From assembly GCA_019279435.1 (NCBI GenBank), contig JAAALK010000286.1, forward strand, positions 22,339,931 through 22,403,930: a DNA stretch of 64,000 bases, read 5' to 3'. Origin of the DNA: Zizania palustris. Lineage: Eukaryota; Streptophyta; Magnoliopsida; Poales; Poaceae. The notes below the pieces were generated by a model, which saw nothing but the letters and a program-made list of their open reading frames with translations, was not told where the DNA came from and did no database searches. Below are positions 45,593 through 57,671 of the stretch, in pieces. The position numbers and the translations under genes are program-made. How positions within the stretch are numbered: position 1 is the stretch's first letter; each line of letters starts with the position of its first letter.

Positions 45593-46212
45593 GCCTAGAG
45601 GGCCCCAAGATGGCTGCGGCTTGGTGCCGGGTACGACTGTTCAGCTCCCATTAATTCTGGCCGAAGTGGTACTATGACCTTCGTCCTTAGGCACCATGTG
45701 TTCGGAGGGGGCTTCACTGCGAACCCCGTCGGATGGACCGGCCTCACCTAGCCGATCGAACCAAGCTTCGGCGCAGATCTCGGCCGAAGCATGAGACTTA
45801 CCTCCGTCAAACCTCGGTGACAAAGTCTTCGGGATTGGGACTTCCTGAGACCCAACTCTAATAGTTATGGCCTCGGACTCCCTGACTTCGGCCTCCGCGT
45901 GCTCGCACCCTTCGTCTTCATCCTACATGGTCCGATTCGGAGGCACCACAGACAGTCTGTGGATGATGCCCCCTCCACTGCGTCTGTTTACCTCTGCCAT
46001 CCATAATACTCCGAAGGAAAACAAGACATAGTGTTAGGTTGCGGAGGGTACCCTTACCCGGATACGTACAGAGCCCACGGGGTCCCCGCCCAGTCATATG
46101 GCGGAGGCATCGGTGGCTCTAGTGGCCTCGCCCACTATGAGCCAAACCCGTTACCTGGAGGGGGGTTTGGCTAAGTCGAAGGTATCTCAGACCACACCAG
46201 CGAAGGGTCCTG

Positions 46213-48502
46213 CTAGGTCGGAGGTACGTTCGGCCAGTGTGGGCCGAAGCCTCCCATCGGAGATGTCCAACACGGTGCGGGGTTCAGCCATTGGGGGCCG
46301 AAGTTGTTGCATGGGGGACCCGACCACTGTGGCTCGGAACCACCGTGTGGAGCATCAGACCACCGTGGCCCGAAGTCTTCACGCGGAGGGTTCGCCTGCT
46401 TTAGTCCGAAGCCACCCTTCGATGGTCTTGGCCCTTTCGGCTGTTTTAGCTTAGCGCATGGACCTGCTTCCTTGGCCCTTCTCTGATGCTTGTTCAATAG
46501 CATATCATATGTCACCTTCGGCCTCTTGCGAGCCTTAGCCGAAGGGGTGTTAACGTTCTGTTTCCACACTCCTACCTCGGGGTTCTTTGGCACGAGTGTG
46601 CGAGTGCACGGTTTTCCAACAATTACATCTTTCCCTTTAGCTGACCCGACTTGTTCTAGCCGAATCAACACCTTCTTTTCGCCGAGGTCAACGGCGTTGA
46701 CTGGAAAAGGATCTTTATCCAGCTTCATCTTCAGATCATGGTCTATCTTCAATCGTCCTTCTTCTATGGCCGATTGTATCTGCCGTCGAAAAACATTGCA
46801 ATCATTAGTATTATGCGAATGTGAATCATGCCACTTACAATATGGATGCTTCTTTAACTCATCGGCATGTGGGATGACTTGACCCTTAGGTAACCTGAGA
46901 ATCTGACTTTTTAAGAGAAAATCAAATATTTTATCACATTTAGTTATATCGAACGAGTACTTGACCTCACTAAGTCTATTCTTTGTGGGGGATGGTCGTA
47001 ACTCGGAGCAAGTGACAGGTTTATTTTTCGTGTTCCAAACCCATTAGGCCGCGTACATGTCGGCCGAATCCTCCTTCTTTTGACTCCTCATCAGAGCATT
47101 CCATGATGTGGATTTCGGCCCTAGGCTTGCTAAACGTCTTAATAAATTTCTTATCTTTGACTCGGCCTTCTTGGACCAGAGCCTGCTGTAGAACTTGGCT
47201 AACTTCTAAAAAGTTTTGGTTATCTAATCTTTCTTTAATTTCGGAACATAACCCGTTAAAAGCTAACTCCGCCAAGTCCCTTTCTGAAATATTAAGGCTA
47301 AAACATTGGTTTCTAGTATCCCTGAAACACTTGATGTACTCAGAGGCGCTCTCACTAGATTTTTGCTTAACCGATGTCAAATGTGAAAGCCTAAGTTCCG
47401 TCTCACCTGTGTAGAAATAATCATGGAATTTTCGCTCTAAATCATCCCACGTGTGGATGGAGTTCGGCGGGAGCGCCGAAAACCAAGTGAAAGTAGTGCC
47501 AGATAGCGAGAGAGAAAATAGTCTAACCTTTAGGGCATCTATCCCACTAACCTCTCCACACTGCGCCAAAAATTGACTAACGTGCTCTAGTGTAGTCTTG
47601 CTACCCTCGCCATCGAATTTAGTGAATTCAGGGATCCTATAGCCGCGGGGGTAGGGTACCGTATCAAGATGGTCGGGGTAGGGCTTACGGTAAACCCTAA
47701 CCCGTCCCTTGGGCACGAAGCCAGCACACTCCCTAAATAGTGCGCGGACCCGCTCCTCTATATCATCTTGGTATGTTGCTTGTGCGTGCCTCTCATGCGG
47801 GGGCGCGACACGCGTTGGGATATCGGTGTGTCGGCCATGGGCGTCTTCCCTACGCGCTATTTGTGTGACGTGCTCATGTCCGGGCATCTGCGCATGTGGT
47901 ACGGGTAGCACCGGTATTGGCGCAGGTGGTGTGTGGTATGCAGTATTAGTTTGACCGTAGGTATAATGATTGGTCTCGGCCATAAGTGATGAGGCTGGAG
48001 ACATGATCGTGCCAGTGTTGTCGTTAGTTCTACCGTACACATGGTTTGCCGGTGGTGCACTAGCAATGGGAACCGGCGGTACAGCCTCAGTGAAACCGAA
48101 CCTCCTAAGACTTGCCTCTACTTGGGATCTAACTGCCGAATCTAAAAGGTTGGCTAGCGAAGCGCTAACGGCTTGATCTACTGATGCAGCTATTTTCTGC
48201 TCAATTTCTAAAGAAGATAAACGAGGCGGTACAGGTGTTACCTGGACCTGAGCGAGGTCGGGGGTGATGATGTCGCGCTTGATGAAGCCTGCGCGTGTCT
48301 TGACGTAGCCCCCAAGCATCATGTCTTGGAGCACCTTTAACTTTGCCTCGATCTCTGCTCGGTCTGCTGCGGGGATATCTTCAAGTGTAGGTGACAATAT
48401 GTTGCGGTTGTCGATATCCGCGCCTCCTATTGCATCCATCGGTGATGTAGACATAGTAGACGATGTAGATGTACCAGTGGCCGATGTAGACGTACTCATC
48501 AT
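46213..48502 (-). pseudogene. gag: Tat-2 gag, broken
   Basis: The likely start is ATGATG at 48497-48502 on the minus strand, shortly after the PBS. It has a Ser/Thr-rich N-terminus, then a gag capsid domain (IPEFTKFDGEGSKTTLEHV, FTWFSALPPNSIHTWDDLE, FRDTRNQCFSL, LAFNGL) to a stop at 47021. After several stops a second piece (46213-46890) has the Cys/His motif CKWHDSHSHNTNDC and a basic region. The stretch 45600-46210 holds only degraded linker sequence. Confidence 0.87.
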
Positions 48503-48515
48503 GTTGGCATAGCCT

Positions 48516-48533
48516 TCCCCAGCGGAGTCGCCA
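48516..48533 (-). other. Tat-2 putative primer-binding site
   Basis: The minus strand reads TGGCGACTCCGCTGGGGA seven bases after the LTR end. It resembles PBS sequences of grass Gypsy elements. The priming tRNA is not assigned. Confidence 0.75.
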
Positions 48534-48540
48534 AAAAGTG

Positions 48541-49891
48541 TGTTGACACGGAAACGTGCCCCCGCACTTAGATCAGTTTGATGATCCAAAAGTGCACGGA
48601 TACTTAGGGACCAGCCTAAGCGTGACGTGGCACCGATGTCGCGTTCCGACTACCCTTAATAGTGATAAGGGGGTGGAGTCGCCAGGCAACCAGATTACAC
48701 AAAATAATCCAATAAGCCGAAAAAGATAGATTAAACAGAATAAAATCAACAAAGCAGTTGGAGCCCCGCCTGGTTCAAAGTCTGGTGCGAAGGGCTCACC
48801 GAAGGGTACCTTCGGCGTCTGGTGTGAAGTGCTCCGCCGAAGGGTGCTTCGGCGTTCGGACTGATCCGGTCGAAGGTGAACTCCGAACGGATCTAGACAC
48901 GATGATCACCTCCGAACAGCGGGGTTCGGCGTGAGATCTCCAATACAGCAAACTACGGAATAATGTCGTGAGGGCCACGCGCGAGTGCAACTTCATCCTG
49001 TGCGGAGTATGGTTGTGGCGAAGCCTGTTGCGACGAAGTATGCTGACGAAGCCTATTGCCGAAGCCTGCAGTCCTGCCGAAGGGTGTACCGGGGACCTCT
49101 GAAACTGATCTCTCAGCTCCGGACACCTCCGACGAAGTGGCTCTGAACGTGCGAACCTGCAACAGAAGAGTGTGAAGTATCAATTCGGCCTGAGGACCGA
49201 ATTTTGCTAAGTGTTGCACTAGTAGCGAAGGTAGCAATCTATTACGCAGATTAGCGGATACTTCACACGCAAAGTACCAAGGTGATATCAATCTATTACA
49301 TAGATGAACGGATACTTCACATGCGAAGTAACAAGGATTACCACTGTTCTGTAGTGGCCGGCGGAGGGCTTCCAAGCAAAGCCATGAAGAGGTACAGGAA
49401 AATAAAGGTAAAGTAAATACGATCAAAGCATGAGCTTTGGTTTGGTTTGAGTTGGGGGGCTCTCCACGCCGGCCATGCCTCTCTATTTATAGGGGGTTAA
49501 ATCCTAATCTAATCTGCTATTAATCCGGCCAGATAGAGATAGAGATTGAGTCGGTGATGCAACCAGCTCTATCTCTGCCGAGGTGGGCTTCGGTCAGGCC
49601 CGTCGAGGCTTGCTCCTCAGGCCGAAGCTTCGGCAGCGTGGGTCTCCGAAGGTTTCCGAAGCTTCGGCAGTGTGGGCCTCCGAAGGCTTCCGAAGCTTCG
49701 GCAGCGTGGGCCTCCGAAGGCTTCCTGGCCGAAGCCCATGGGCTGGCTAGAGGCTTTCGGAGCCCATAGCTCAACGGACTTCGGCCCTGTAGGGCTTCGG
49801 ACAGACCCTGGGCATGTGTATTTTCGGCCCAAATCATCAAAAATTGATATTTTGACAATCTAGCCATTAATGCCATTTTTTGCCATCAATA
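48541..49891 (-). repeat. Tat-2 5' LTR (1351 bp)
   Basis: The minus strand starts TATTGATGGC (TG changed to TA) and ends CGTGTCAACA. It pairs with 27033-28336. It holds the three 34-bp units (49624-49725) and a TATA box near 49485-49493 (minus strand CTATAAATAGAGAGG). The flank accgt (49892-49896) matches the left TSD. Confidence 0.93.
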
Positions 49892-50197
49892 ACCGTCACA
49901 TCAGAAAATGTTTTAAATTCCAATAAATATGAGTTTATTTTTCTGTTTAGTAGTCTAGATTAATTGTAATCTTTTAGTATTTTTCGGAATTTTTAATTCT
50001 GAAAAAATATTAAAAGAATAGGTAAATACTTTTGTGTATTTTTCCAGAATTAATAATTTTGAAAATACATAATAGCAATTAGGTAAATACTTGGTAATTA
50101 AACCCTAATGGCATTTTGGGGAATACCTTGATGGGATTGCCTATACAAAGGACCCCATGCCTAGGGGATTATGTTGAACCTTTTGCTAAAAAAACAT
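49892..50197 (+). repeat. Copia-H 3' LTR, part 2
   Basis: It continues the LTR interrupted at 27032. The sequence (cca ataaatatgagtttattt, tttttcggaatttt, gcctatacaaaggacc) follows the Copia-C LTR at 50690-51000 with many changes. It ends in the TSD aacat (50193-50197) at the Copia-C insertion. Confidence 0.85.
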
Positions 50198-52009
50198 TGT
50201 GAAACCAAGAGAGGTCGCACTGTGGTTTCTGTCTTTGTGATGAGAAATTGACAAGGTTGAGCGATCTAGCAAATGAGTGAGTGATGGTTTCATTGCATCG
50301 ATGGAATCGATGTGTGGTTATGGAGAGTGTATGCCGAGGGGATCGGTGTGCATCGTGTTTCTTGTTTTGGCTTGTCTCATGTGTGCAGGGTGGAGATGCT
50401 AATGAACTGTCAACAATGGGTGATCAAGGGTCGAGCGGGGATGGATGGATGGTTATGGAGATGATTTCAGGAGTGCACGAGGAGATAGCGCAAGACATGA
50501 GACATGGACAGATGGATGGTCGAGATAGTGTGACGGTCAAGTCAATGAAAGGGAGACCAGTGCAAGTGATCAGGTGGCTCGAGGGGATCGAGAGCAGAGA
50601 GACTTGCTGGCGGTCGAGTTCGTGGATTGGTGTCACATGTCGGTGATCAAGGAGGCTTTGTCGGTTTTTGCTGAAAACCGTCTCATCTCTAAATGTTTTT
50701 AAATTCCAATAATTAGGAGTTTATTTTCGTTTAGTAATTTAGATTAAGTATAAACTTTTATTATTTTTCGGAATTGTCAAAATTCTGAAAATATATTAAA
50801 AGTATAGGTTTAAGTGTTGTAATAAATTAAGTATATTCTTTGTGTATTTTTCTGGATTTTAATTCTGAAAAATACCAAAGAGTATTTCAGGTTTAATTAG
50901 TTTTAAGTATTAATTTGTAATTAAATCCTAGGGGCATTTTGGGGTTTTCCTTTGTGGGCTTGCCTATATAAAGGACCCAAAGGCCTAGGGTTGGTGTGAC
51001 TTTTGTGGCTATCATTAGACTCCTTCGGCTGAACATTTTAGGGGCTATCAACCATCATTTCTATTTTGTTCTAGCCTTTTTGCTGTTCTTAATTCCGTGC
51101 TTGGTGTTCATCATTCGGATCAGGCAAAAACATCCAGGAGCTTCCAATGCAGGTACTGTTCATACTTTTTAGATTCATTTTTGGAGCTGAGTTTTGAATT
51201 GTTTTGATGCTGTATTTGGACCTGAGTTCTTCACGACTTTTGTTGTACAAGTTTCCAGGGTTCCATTTTTGAAGTTTGCAAAAGGTTCTGACCACTACTG
51301 CATATATTTTCCTTTCCAACGAAGTGCCTAAAGAGTTCTGAAAACTGCTAATTTCTGCCAAGTTTTCTGTTTTCAGTCTGGATTCAATCTTTGAGGTAAT
51401 TTTTGATCAGTTTTGGTTATGTTTTTGGACCTGAGTTCTACATAACTCTTGTTGTCTAAGTTACAAGGGTTGCATGTTTGAAGTTTGCAAAAGGTTCTGA
51501 ACAAAGCTACATATAGTTTTTGTGTCATCTATATGCTATAAAAATTCTGGAAGGTGGTCATTTGCTGAAAATCTTGAAGGCTGAAAGTTGAATCTAGAAA
51601 CATTTTTCTCTTTTCTTTTTCTTTCCCGGCTTGCCGATCATGTGCTGCCGTATGCAGTGATGCTTTTCTCCATTAACAACTGTATGTAATGTCGAGCACA
51701 TATTCAACCAAACCCATTTTAAAATTGTTTTTTTATATGAGTCTTTTGTATAGAATAGAAAAAGTTTCAGAGCAATTTTTAAAGTGCAGTCTTTGTATGT
51801 GCAAATTTAGTGCTGGTGATCCTTCAATCTATCATTTTACATAATATCATATAGGAGGGTGATAGCATCTGTTGTTATTAGAGTCTTTACTACATATGCT
51901 TCCGCTTGTTCATTTAGAGGTGTGTTGGGTGATTTGAAAAGGCCATCATATTCACAAGATTTTGTCGAGGCGCCTATTCACCCTCTCTAGTCGCCATTCC
52001 GATCCAACA
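50198..52009 (+). repeat. Copia-C 5' LTR (1812 bp)
   Basis: It starts TGTGAAACCAAG and ends GATCCAACA. The TATA box TATATAAAG is at 50965-50973 (tgcctatataaagg). The 3' LTR has TATGTAAAG at the same place. Confidence 0.93.
50965..50973 (+). promoter_or_regulatory. Copia-C 5' LTR TATA box
   Basis: TATATAAAG followed by gacc and cctagggtt, in a position comparable to the CopA LTR promoters. Confidence 0.65.
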
Positions 52010-52011
52010 AT

Positions 52012-52023
52012 TGGTATCAGAGC
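52012..52023 (+). other. Copia-C primer-binding site (tRNA-iMet type)
   Basis: TGGTATCAGAGC two bases after the 5' LTR end, perfectly conserved despite the decay of gag. Confidence 0.95.
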
Positions 52024-52073
52024 TAGTTAGATCACCAGTTGAACTTAACCGGTTTGTGATCCTTTTTGGCGAC

Positions 52074-54451
52074 ATGGACAAAATCTCTAAGATTCCGATT
52101 TTTGATGGTCATGATTTTGCTTATTGGAAGATGCGCATGGAGGCTTATCTACTAAGCCAAGGAAGTGCAATTTGGGACATTGTTGATTCCAAATATGTGA
52201 TCCCTGAAACTCGCACCACTAAGGCTCAAAATGGATAGAACGATGGTAACAACAAAGCACGAAATATACTATTCATGAGTCTGAGTCGAAAAGTGTTTGA
52301 TAGGGTCCATCATCTTCGAACTGCACGTGAAATTTGGACCACTTTGAAAATTTTCCATGAGGGCATTACTTAGATTAAGGCTAGGCAGCAAAGCACATAT
52401 AATTAAGAATATCAAATGTTTGTGCAAGGCCCCAGTGAATCTGTAGATGACATGTTTGCACGTTTCGATGGAATTGTGAGTAATTTACGCTCCATTGGGA
52501 CTTTGGCTTACTCTGATCATGATAGAGCGATCAAACTTCTCTATGCTCTTGATCGTAGCATATGGGATGTGAAGATCTCTAGTATTGAAGAGTCGGCGAG
52601 CTTTGACACTTTGACTTGCGATGAACTTTTCAGTAAGCTTGAGTCCACCGAGATCGCCAAGGCATCTCGTTTTGGGATTGGGAACTCTTTGCCACAATCC
52701 ATGACACTAGTTTCCAATACTAGCAGTGGCACATCGTCTAGAGGTAATGTTTCTGGTGGTTCTGGAGTTTGTTCTTATTCTGGTAGTTTTGACTTATCCT
52801 CCCTGGTCTCTGTCACAAAAGAACAGGTGGACACTCTACATGATGAGGAGCTAGCTCTCATTGTCAAGAAGTTCACACGCTTCTATAATGATAGAAGAGA
52901 TCAGAGGAAAGGAGGGTCTCGGGGTTATTTTGAGTGTCGATATCCTTCTCACATAAAAGCAAATTTCCCTAAACTAAAAATGAAAAATGAAAATGAGCAC
53001 AAGTACTAGAAGTGGAACAAGAAACCTTTTTTCAAGGGGAAGCGTGGCAGAGTAGCTAAGAAGGTTGCTAGAGCTTTTGTGGCTGCTCTTAGTGACATTG
53101 ACAACACATCAAGTGAGGAGCCAAGCTCCAATGAAGAAGAACCATCCAAGAAAAAAGAAAAGAAGGAGAAGAAGAAAATGGACTTCGCCGGCCTTTGCTT
53201 CATGGCCCACAACAACCATAGCAGCGACGATCTCGACACTTCTAAGGTATATCTATCCCATGATCAGCTTCTTGTTCAAAATGATGAATTGGGTGATGCT
53301 GTCTGTTCTCGGGATAGATTACTTAAACTTGCTGCTAAAGAACAAAAAGAACTAAAATTCAGACATGAAACAATTTCCACTGAACTTGCAATTTTGAAAT
53401 CTAAGTCTAATGATGATGAATGTGAGTCCTGTCTGATTGTTATGAATGAACTTGCTCAACTGCATTTTACACATGCTCAAACTATTGAAAAACTTGAAAT
53501 TACTAAAAAGCAACTTTTGGTGGTGGAGTCTAGTCCTGCTGTCATCAACGAATGCATGAACTATCCTTTACTTGTTAAAGCATTAAGTTGAAAGATAGGC
53601 ATGTCGATGATCTTAACGCTAGATTGGAGAGTGCTGAGTGTTCTAAGGTTGTGCAGCCGGCGTGTCCCACCTGCATCACCCTTAAGGACCAACTCAGCTT
53701 TGCTAGAGAAAAAGTTGAAAAATTAAAATGTAAAAATGATTAGCTTCTCTCTGTGGTTAAAAAATGCACTGAAGGGAAGGGTAGGGTGGATTTGCTTTTG
53801 GCTAAAATAAAATTTTGTGCTGACAAGACAGAGTTAGCTTTAGGGTTGGGCTATTGGAGAACCACTCTAAACACTCCGAGCGAAACAGTGTTCACTCCAC
53901 CCACAACCCTTGAGAAAGAAAGAGCCCAGTTAGACACCATTCAAAAAGTCGAGAATCCTACTCAACCTACAAAGAAAGCCCTTCGTCCACCAAAGGAAAC
54001 TTCTTAGCAAAAACTCAAGAAGACTGTGAGATTTGCACCTGAGACCTATGCTCACACACCCAAGAGAGTGTATCACTGCTCCTATTGTCATCGGGTGGGT
54101 CATTTGGTTAGGTTTTGCTTTCGACGTATCAAGGATGAATGGCGTTCTTTTGCGATGAGCTTTCAAGACATGCATTACCCTTATTTTGGTATGCATGAGT
54201 TTGCTTTTCACTCTTATCCTGATTTTGAGCCTCCCCATGGACCCATGAGAGATTTTTCCCATCATGGTGTACACCATGCTTCATATGGTGCTAGACCGCA
54301 CGTAAGAGGCTTTGAATATCGACAGTTTAGGAGACCTCGTCGTTTTCCAGGTTCGCACTTTGTAGGTAGACCACACACTTTTTATCATTGTTCATACCTT
54401 GTGCATAATCAGTCTACTTCTTTATCTGATTCTCGAGTTATACAATGCTAG
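52074..54451 (+). pseudogene. gag: Copia-C gag, decayed
   Basis: The start MDKISKIPIFDGHDFAYWKM aligns with the CopA gag start. The N-terminal gag domain extends to ~52680. The first knuckle is damaged (YFECRYPSHIKANFP, two of the cysteines lost), followed by an acidic/Lys-rich stretch (53095-53190), a coiled coil, and a second knuckle CSYCHRVGHLVRFC near 54080-54120. Stops include TAG at 52371-52373 (CAG in CopA) and TAG at 54449-54451 where Copia-H has TGG, plus others near 52237, 52404, 53008, 53741 and 54005. Confidence 0.9.
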
Positions 54452-55690
54452 ATTCCTAAACAATTTTTTCACTCACCCCAACACTTAGCATTCGAGATCT
54501 TCTAGTAGTTTTGAGGGGGAGTTGTGTAGCATTGCATGAGCTTTTGTTATGTGATTAATTGCTTTTACAAGTATATGCTTTATTATGCCTTTGAAGTATT
54601 GTCTTTAATACTGTTGATTATACTTTGCTTGAATACATCTAATATTTGTCATGAGTATGGCTTTTATTTATGAAAATTTGAAAATGATCACTGCTTAGTT
54701 TAGAAACTAGCATTAATAGGTTGAGTTCTTTTTCTATCTTTTACATACCTGATAGCTAGGTCCTTTTCACTTGGATGCTAATATGCAACTTGATCTTATA
54801 AAAAATGTTGTGCTGAAAATTAAAAAAAATGAAAATGAAAAATGAATGAAAATGATTGATATTCATGTTGTTTTATGCTGAAATTGAAAAGATCTATGTG
54901 GGTTTGCTTTGTCGCACTACTTTGTTCTGTACTGCTTACCATAGCACTTTGGTATGAACTGGGACATTGAAGTGTATGCTGAGACCATTGCTTTATGCTT
55001 CTGATGGTTTTAACCTAGGCTTAGCATGGTCGGTTAGCATAAGGTTGACTTGCAAATAACACCTAGCACTACAATGAAAAATAAATAATCAAAAGCTTGA
55101 ATCAATTGCATATCAAGTTTGTTGAAGCTCCTTGTAGTGGGATATGCTTATCTGGTTAGTATTTAATTAGCTTTTGCATCTCATGCCTTGCCATGTCTAG
55201 TATGCTAGTCTAAGTAGTGATGCTTTTATTTGCTAAAATATGAAAATGCTTGCTCATGCCTTTTGTTTAGATGGTATTCATATGAGTGTTTCATCCATTA
55301 CTTTTAGACAATATTCAAGGAAAATGTTTGTGTGTACTGTAATTGGATTTGCTCATGTTTCAGAAGCCTGCGTCAATACTCTACCCTCACACCCCTCTTT
55401 GCATCTTTTCATCATCTTGATACTTGCATTGCCAAAGGGGAAGAAATGGTTTATATGATGCTTTTGGATGATTGCTTGGTTAAGGGGGAGTAATGCTTTC
55501 ATGATGCATTGATTCTTTTGCCAAAGATAGGGAGAATGATTTGCGTGAGTTTTTTGCCCAAGGGGATGATCTTTTATCAAGTGACATGTTTTGGCTCTTT
55601 TCTGAGTTTTTATGGTCACTTGTGCGTTTACCTTGAAAATTTCATCATGTTTCTATTTGGGGTTGTCAATGCACTCATCAAAGGGGAGAT
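54452..55690 (+). other. Copia-C 3' noncoding region with conserved block and PPT
   Basis: From ~54516 (gagggggagttgtgtagc) it is colinear with Copia-H 25499-26605. The block 54885-55070 is the third copy of the conserved noncoding sequence. The PPT aaaggggagat (55680-55690) abuts the 3' LTR. There is no coding frame of note. Confidence 0.85.
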
Positions 55691-57514
55691 TGTGAAACCA
55701 AGAGAGGTCTCACTGTGGTTTCTGTCTTTATGATGAGTGATTGACAAGGTTGAGTGATCTAGCGAATGAGTGAGTGATGGTTTGATTACATCGATGGGAT
55801 CGATGTGTGGTTTTGGAGAGTGTATGCCGAGGGGATCGGTGTGCATCGTTTTTCTTTTTTTGGCTTGTCTCATGTGTGCAGGCTGGAGATGCTAACCAAT
55901 TGTCAATGGCGGGTGATCAAGGGTCGAGCGGGGAGCTCGATGCCAAAGGATCAAGGATGTCGGGTGAAGTTGGAGATGATCTCAGGAGTGCACGAGGAGA
56001 TAGAGAAAGACATGGATGGACGGATGGTCGAGACAGCGTGACGGTCAATTCAGGAAAAGGGAGGCAGTGCAAGTGATCAAGCGGCTCGAGGGGATCGAGA
56101 GCGGTGAGACTTGCTGGCAGTCGTGTTCGCGGTTTGGCGTCACATGTCGGCGATCGAGGAGGCTTTGTCGGTTTTTGCTAAAAAAACATCTCATCTCTAA
56201 ATGTTTTTAAATTCCAATAATTAGGAGTTTATTTTTGTTTAGTAATTTAGATTAAGTGTAAACTTTTAGTATTTTTCGGAATTGTCAAAATTCTGAAAAT
56301 ATATTAATAGTATAGGTTTAAGTGTTGTAATAAATTAGGTATATTCTTTATGTATTTTTCTGGATTTTAAATCTTAAAAATACCAAAGGGTATTTCAGAT
56401 TTAATTAGTTTTAAGTATTAATTTGTAATTAAATTCTAGGGGCATTTTGGGGTTTTCATTTGTGGGATTGCCTATGTAAAGGACCTAAAGGCCTAGGGTT
56501 GGTGTGACTTTTGTGGCTGTTATTAGACTCTTTCAGCTCAATATTTTGGGGGCTACCAACCACCATTTCTATTTTGTTCTAGCCTTTTTGCTGTTCTTAA
56601 TTTTGTGCTTAGTGTTCATCATTCGGATGAGGCAAAAACAGCATCCAGCGTAGGTATTGTTCATCCTTTTCAGATTCACTTTTGGAGCTGAGTTTTGAAC
56701 TGTTTTGATGCTGTATTTGGACCTGAGTTCTTCACGACTTTTGTTGTACAAGTTTCCAGGGTTCCATTTTTGAAGTTTGCAAAAGGTTTTGACAACTGAT
56801 GCATATATTTTCTTGTCCAACGAAGTGCCTAAAGAGTTCTGAAAACTGTTGATTTCTGCCAAGTTGTGTTCTGTTTTCAGTCTGGATTCAATCTTTGAGG
56901 CAATTTTTGATCGGTTTTTGTTCTTTTTTTGGACCTAAGTTCTACATAACTCTTTTTGTCCATGTTATAAGGGTTCCATGTTTGAAGTTCACAAAAAGTT
57001 CTGAACACAGCTACATATAGTTTTTATGTCATCTATATGCTATAAAAATTCTAGAAGGTGGTCATTTTCTAAAAATCTTGAAGGTTGAAAGTTGAATCTA
57101 GAAATATTTTTCTCCTTTCTTTTTCTTTCCCAGCTTATCGATCATGTGCTGCGTATGCAGTGATGCTTTTCTACATTAACAACTATATGTACCGCCGAGC
57201 ACATGTTCAACCAAACCCATTCTGAAATTATTTTTTTATATGAGTCTTTTCTATAGAACAGAAAAAGTTTCAGAGCAATTTTTAAAGTGCAGTCTTTGTA
57301 TGTGCAAATTTAGTGTCAGTGATCTCTCAATCTATCATTTGACATAATATCAGATAGGAGGGTGATAGCATCTGTCGTTATCATAGTCTTTACTACATCT
57401 GCTTTCGCTTGTTCATATATAGGTGCGTTGGGTGATTTGAAAAGACCATCATATTCGCAAGAATTTGTCGAGGCGCCTATTCACCCTCCCTCTAGTCGCC
57501 ATTCCGATCCAACA
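55691..57514 (+). repeat. Copia-C 3' LTR (1824 bp)
   Basis: It starts TGTGAAACCAAG, ends GATCCAACA, and is followed by the TSD aacat (57515-57519). Confidence 0.93.
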
Positions 57515-57671
57515 AACATTGGGGGATGAACTTTTAGTGTCTTCTAACCAGAAATTTTCTTGATCATTTATTGATTTCGGCTACCATTTGATGAGCTACA
57601 GTTCTACCATGAGATTTTCCTAGCACCAAAGGCTCTTTGCCGGATACTCTACAGTGCTAGGAGAAATAGTC
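57515..57671 (+). repeat. Copia-H 3' LTR, part 3 (inferred)
   Basis: This 157-bp piece was contiguous with 49892-50197 before Copia-C inserted, as the TSD shows. The visible Copia-H LTR (about 885 bp) is shorter than the 1.8-kb Copia-C LTR, so the segment should still be LTR. Direct similarity to Copia-C is weak. It ends at the Tekay-2 LTR; the expected TSD of Tekay-2 is tagtc (57667-57671). Confidence 0.65.

Larger units (their letters stand above)
27033..49891 (-). mobile_element. Tat-2: complete but decayed Tat-lineage Gypsy element, split by CopA-3
   Basis: On the minus strand the order is 5' LTR (48541-49891), PBS, gag, protease, RT, two RNase H domains (duplicated), integrase, PPT and 3' LTR (27033-28336). 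TSDs are perfect: accgt at 27028-27032 and 49892-49896. CopA-3 is inserted in the last codons of integrase. Unlike Tat-1, the integrase stop is only ~86 bp from the 3' LTR, so there is no room for an antisense gene. LTR divergence looks like roughly 5-6 % by eye, older than Tat-1. Confidence 0.93.
50198..57514 (+). mobile_element. Copia-C: gag-only (TR-GAG type) Copia element with both LTRs
   Basis: LTRs of 1812 and 1824 bp flank a 3.7-kb interior holding PBS, a degraded gag, the 3' noncoding region and a PPT. There is no protease, integrase, RT or RNase H. TSDs are perfect (aacat at 50193-50197 and 57515-57519). The gag end (compare Copia-H 5520-5600) is followed almost directly by the region that follows pol in Copia-H (compare 25499), so all of pol is missing. 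LTR divergence is roughly 6-7 % by eye. Confidence 0.94.

Noticed and set aside
46098..46454. Plus-strand 118-codon frame within Tat-2
   Set aside because: It overlaps the minus-strand gag/linker region, which carries the recognisable Tat gag sequence. The plus frame has no domain.
56569..56862. 97-codon minus-strand frame, similar to one at 51089-51361, as a conserved gene
   Set aside because: The two lie at equivalent places in the Copia-C LTR pair. Similarity reflects LTR identity and there is no domain.
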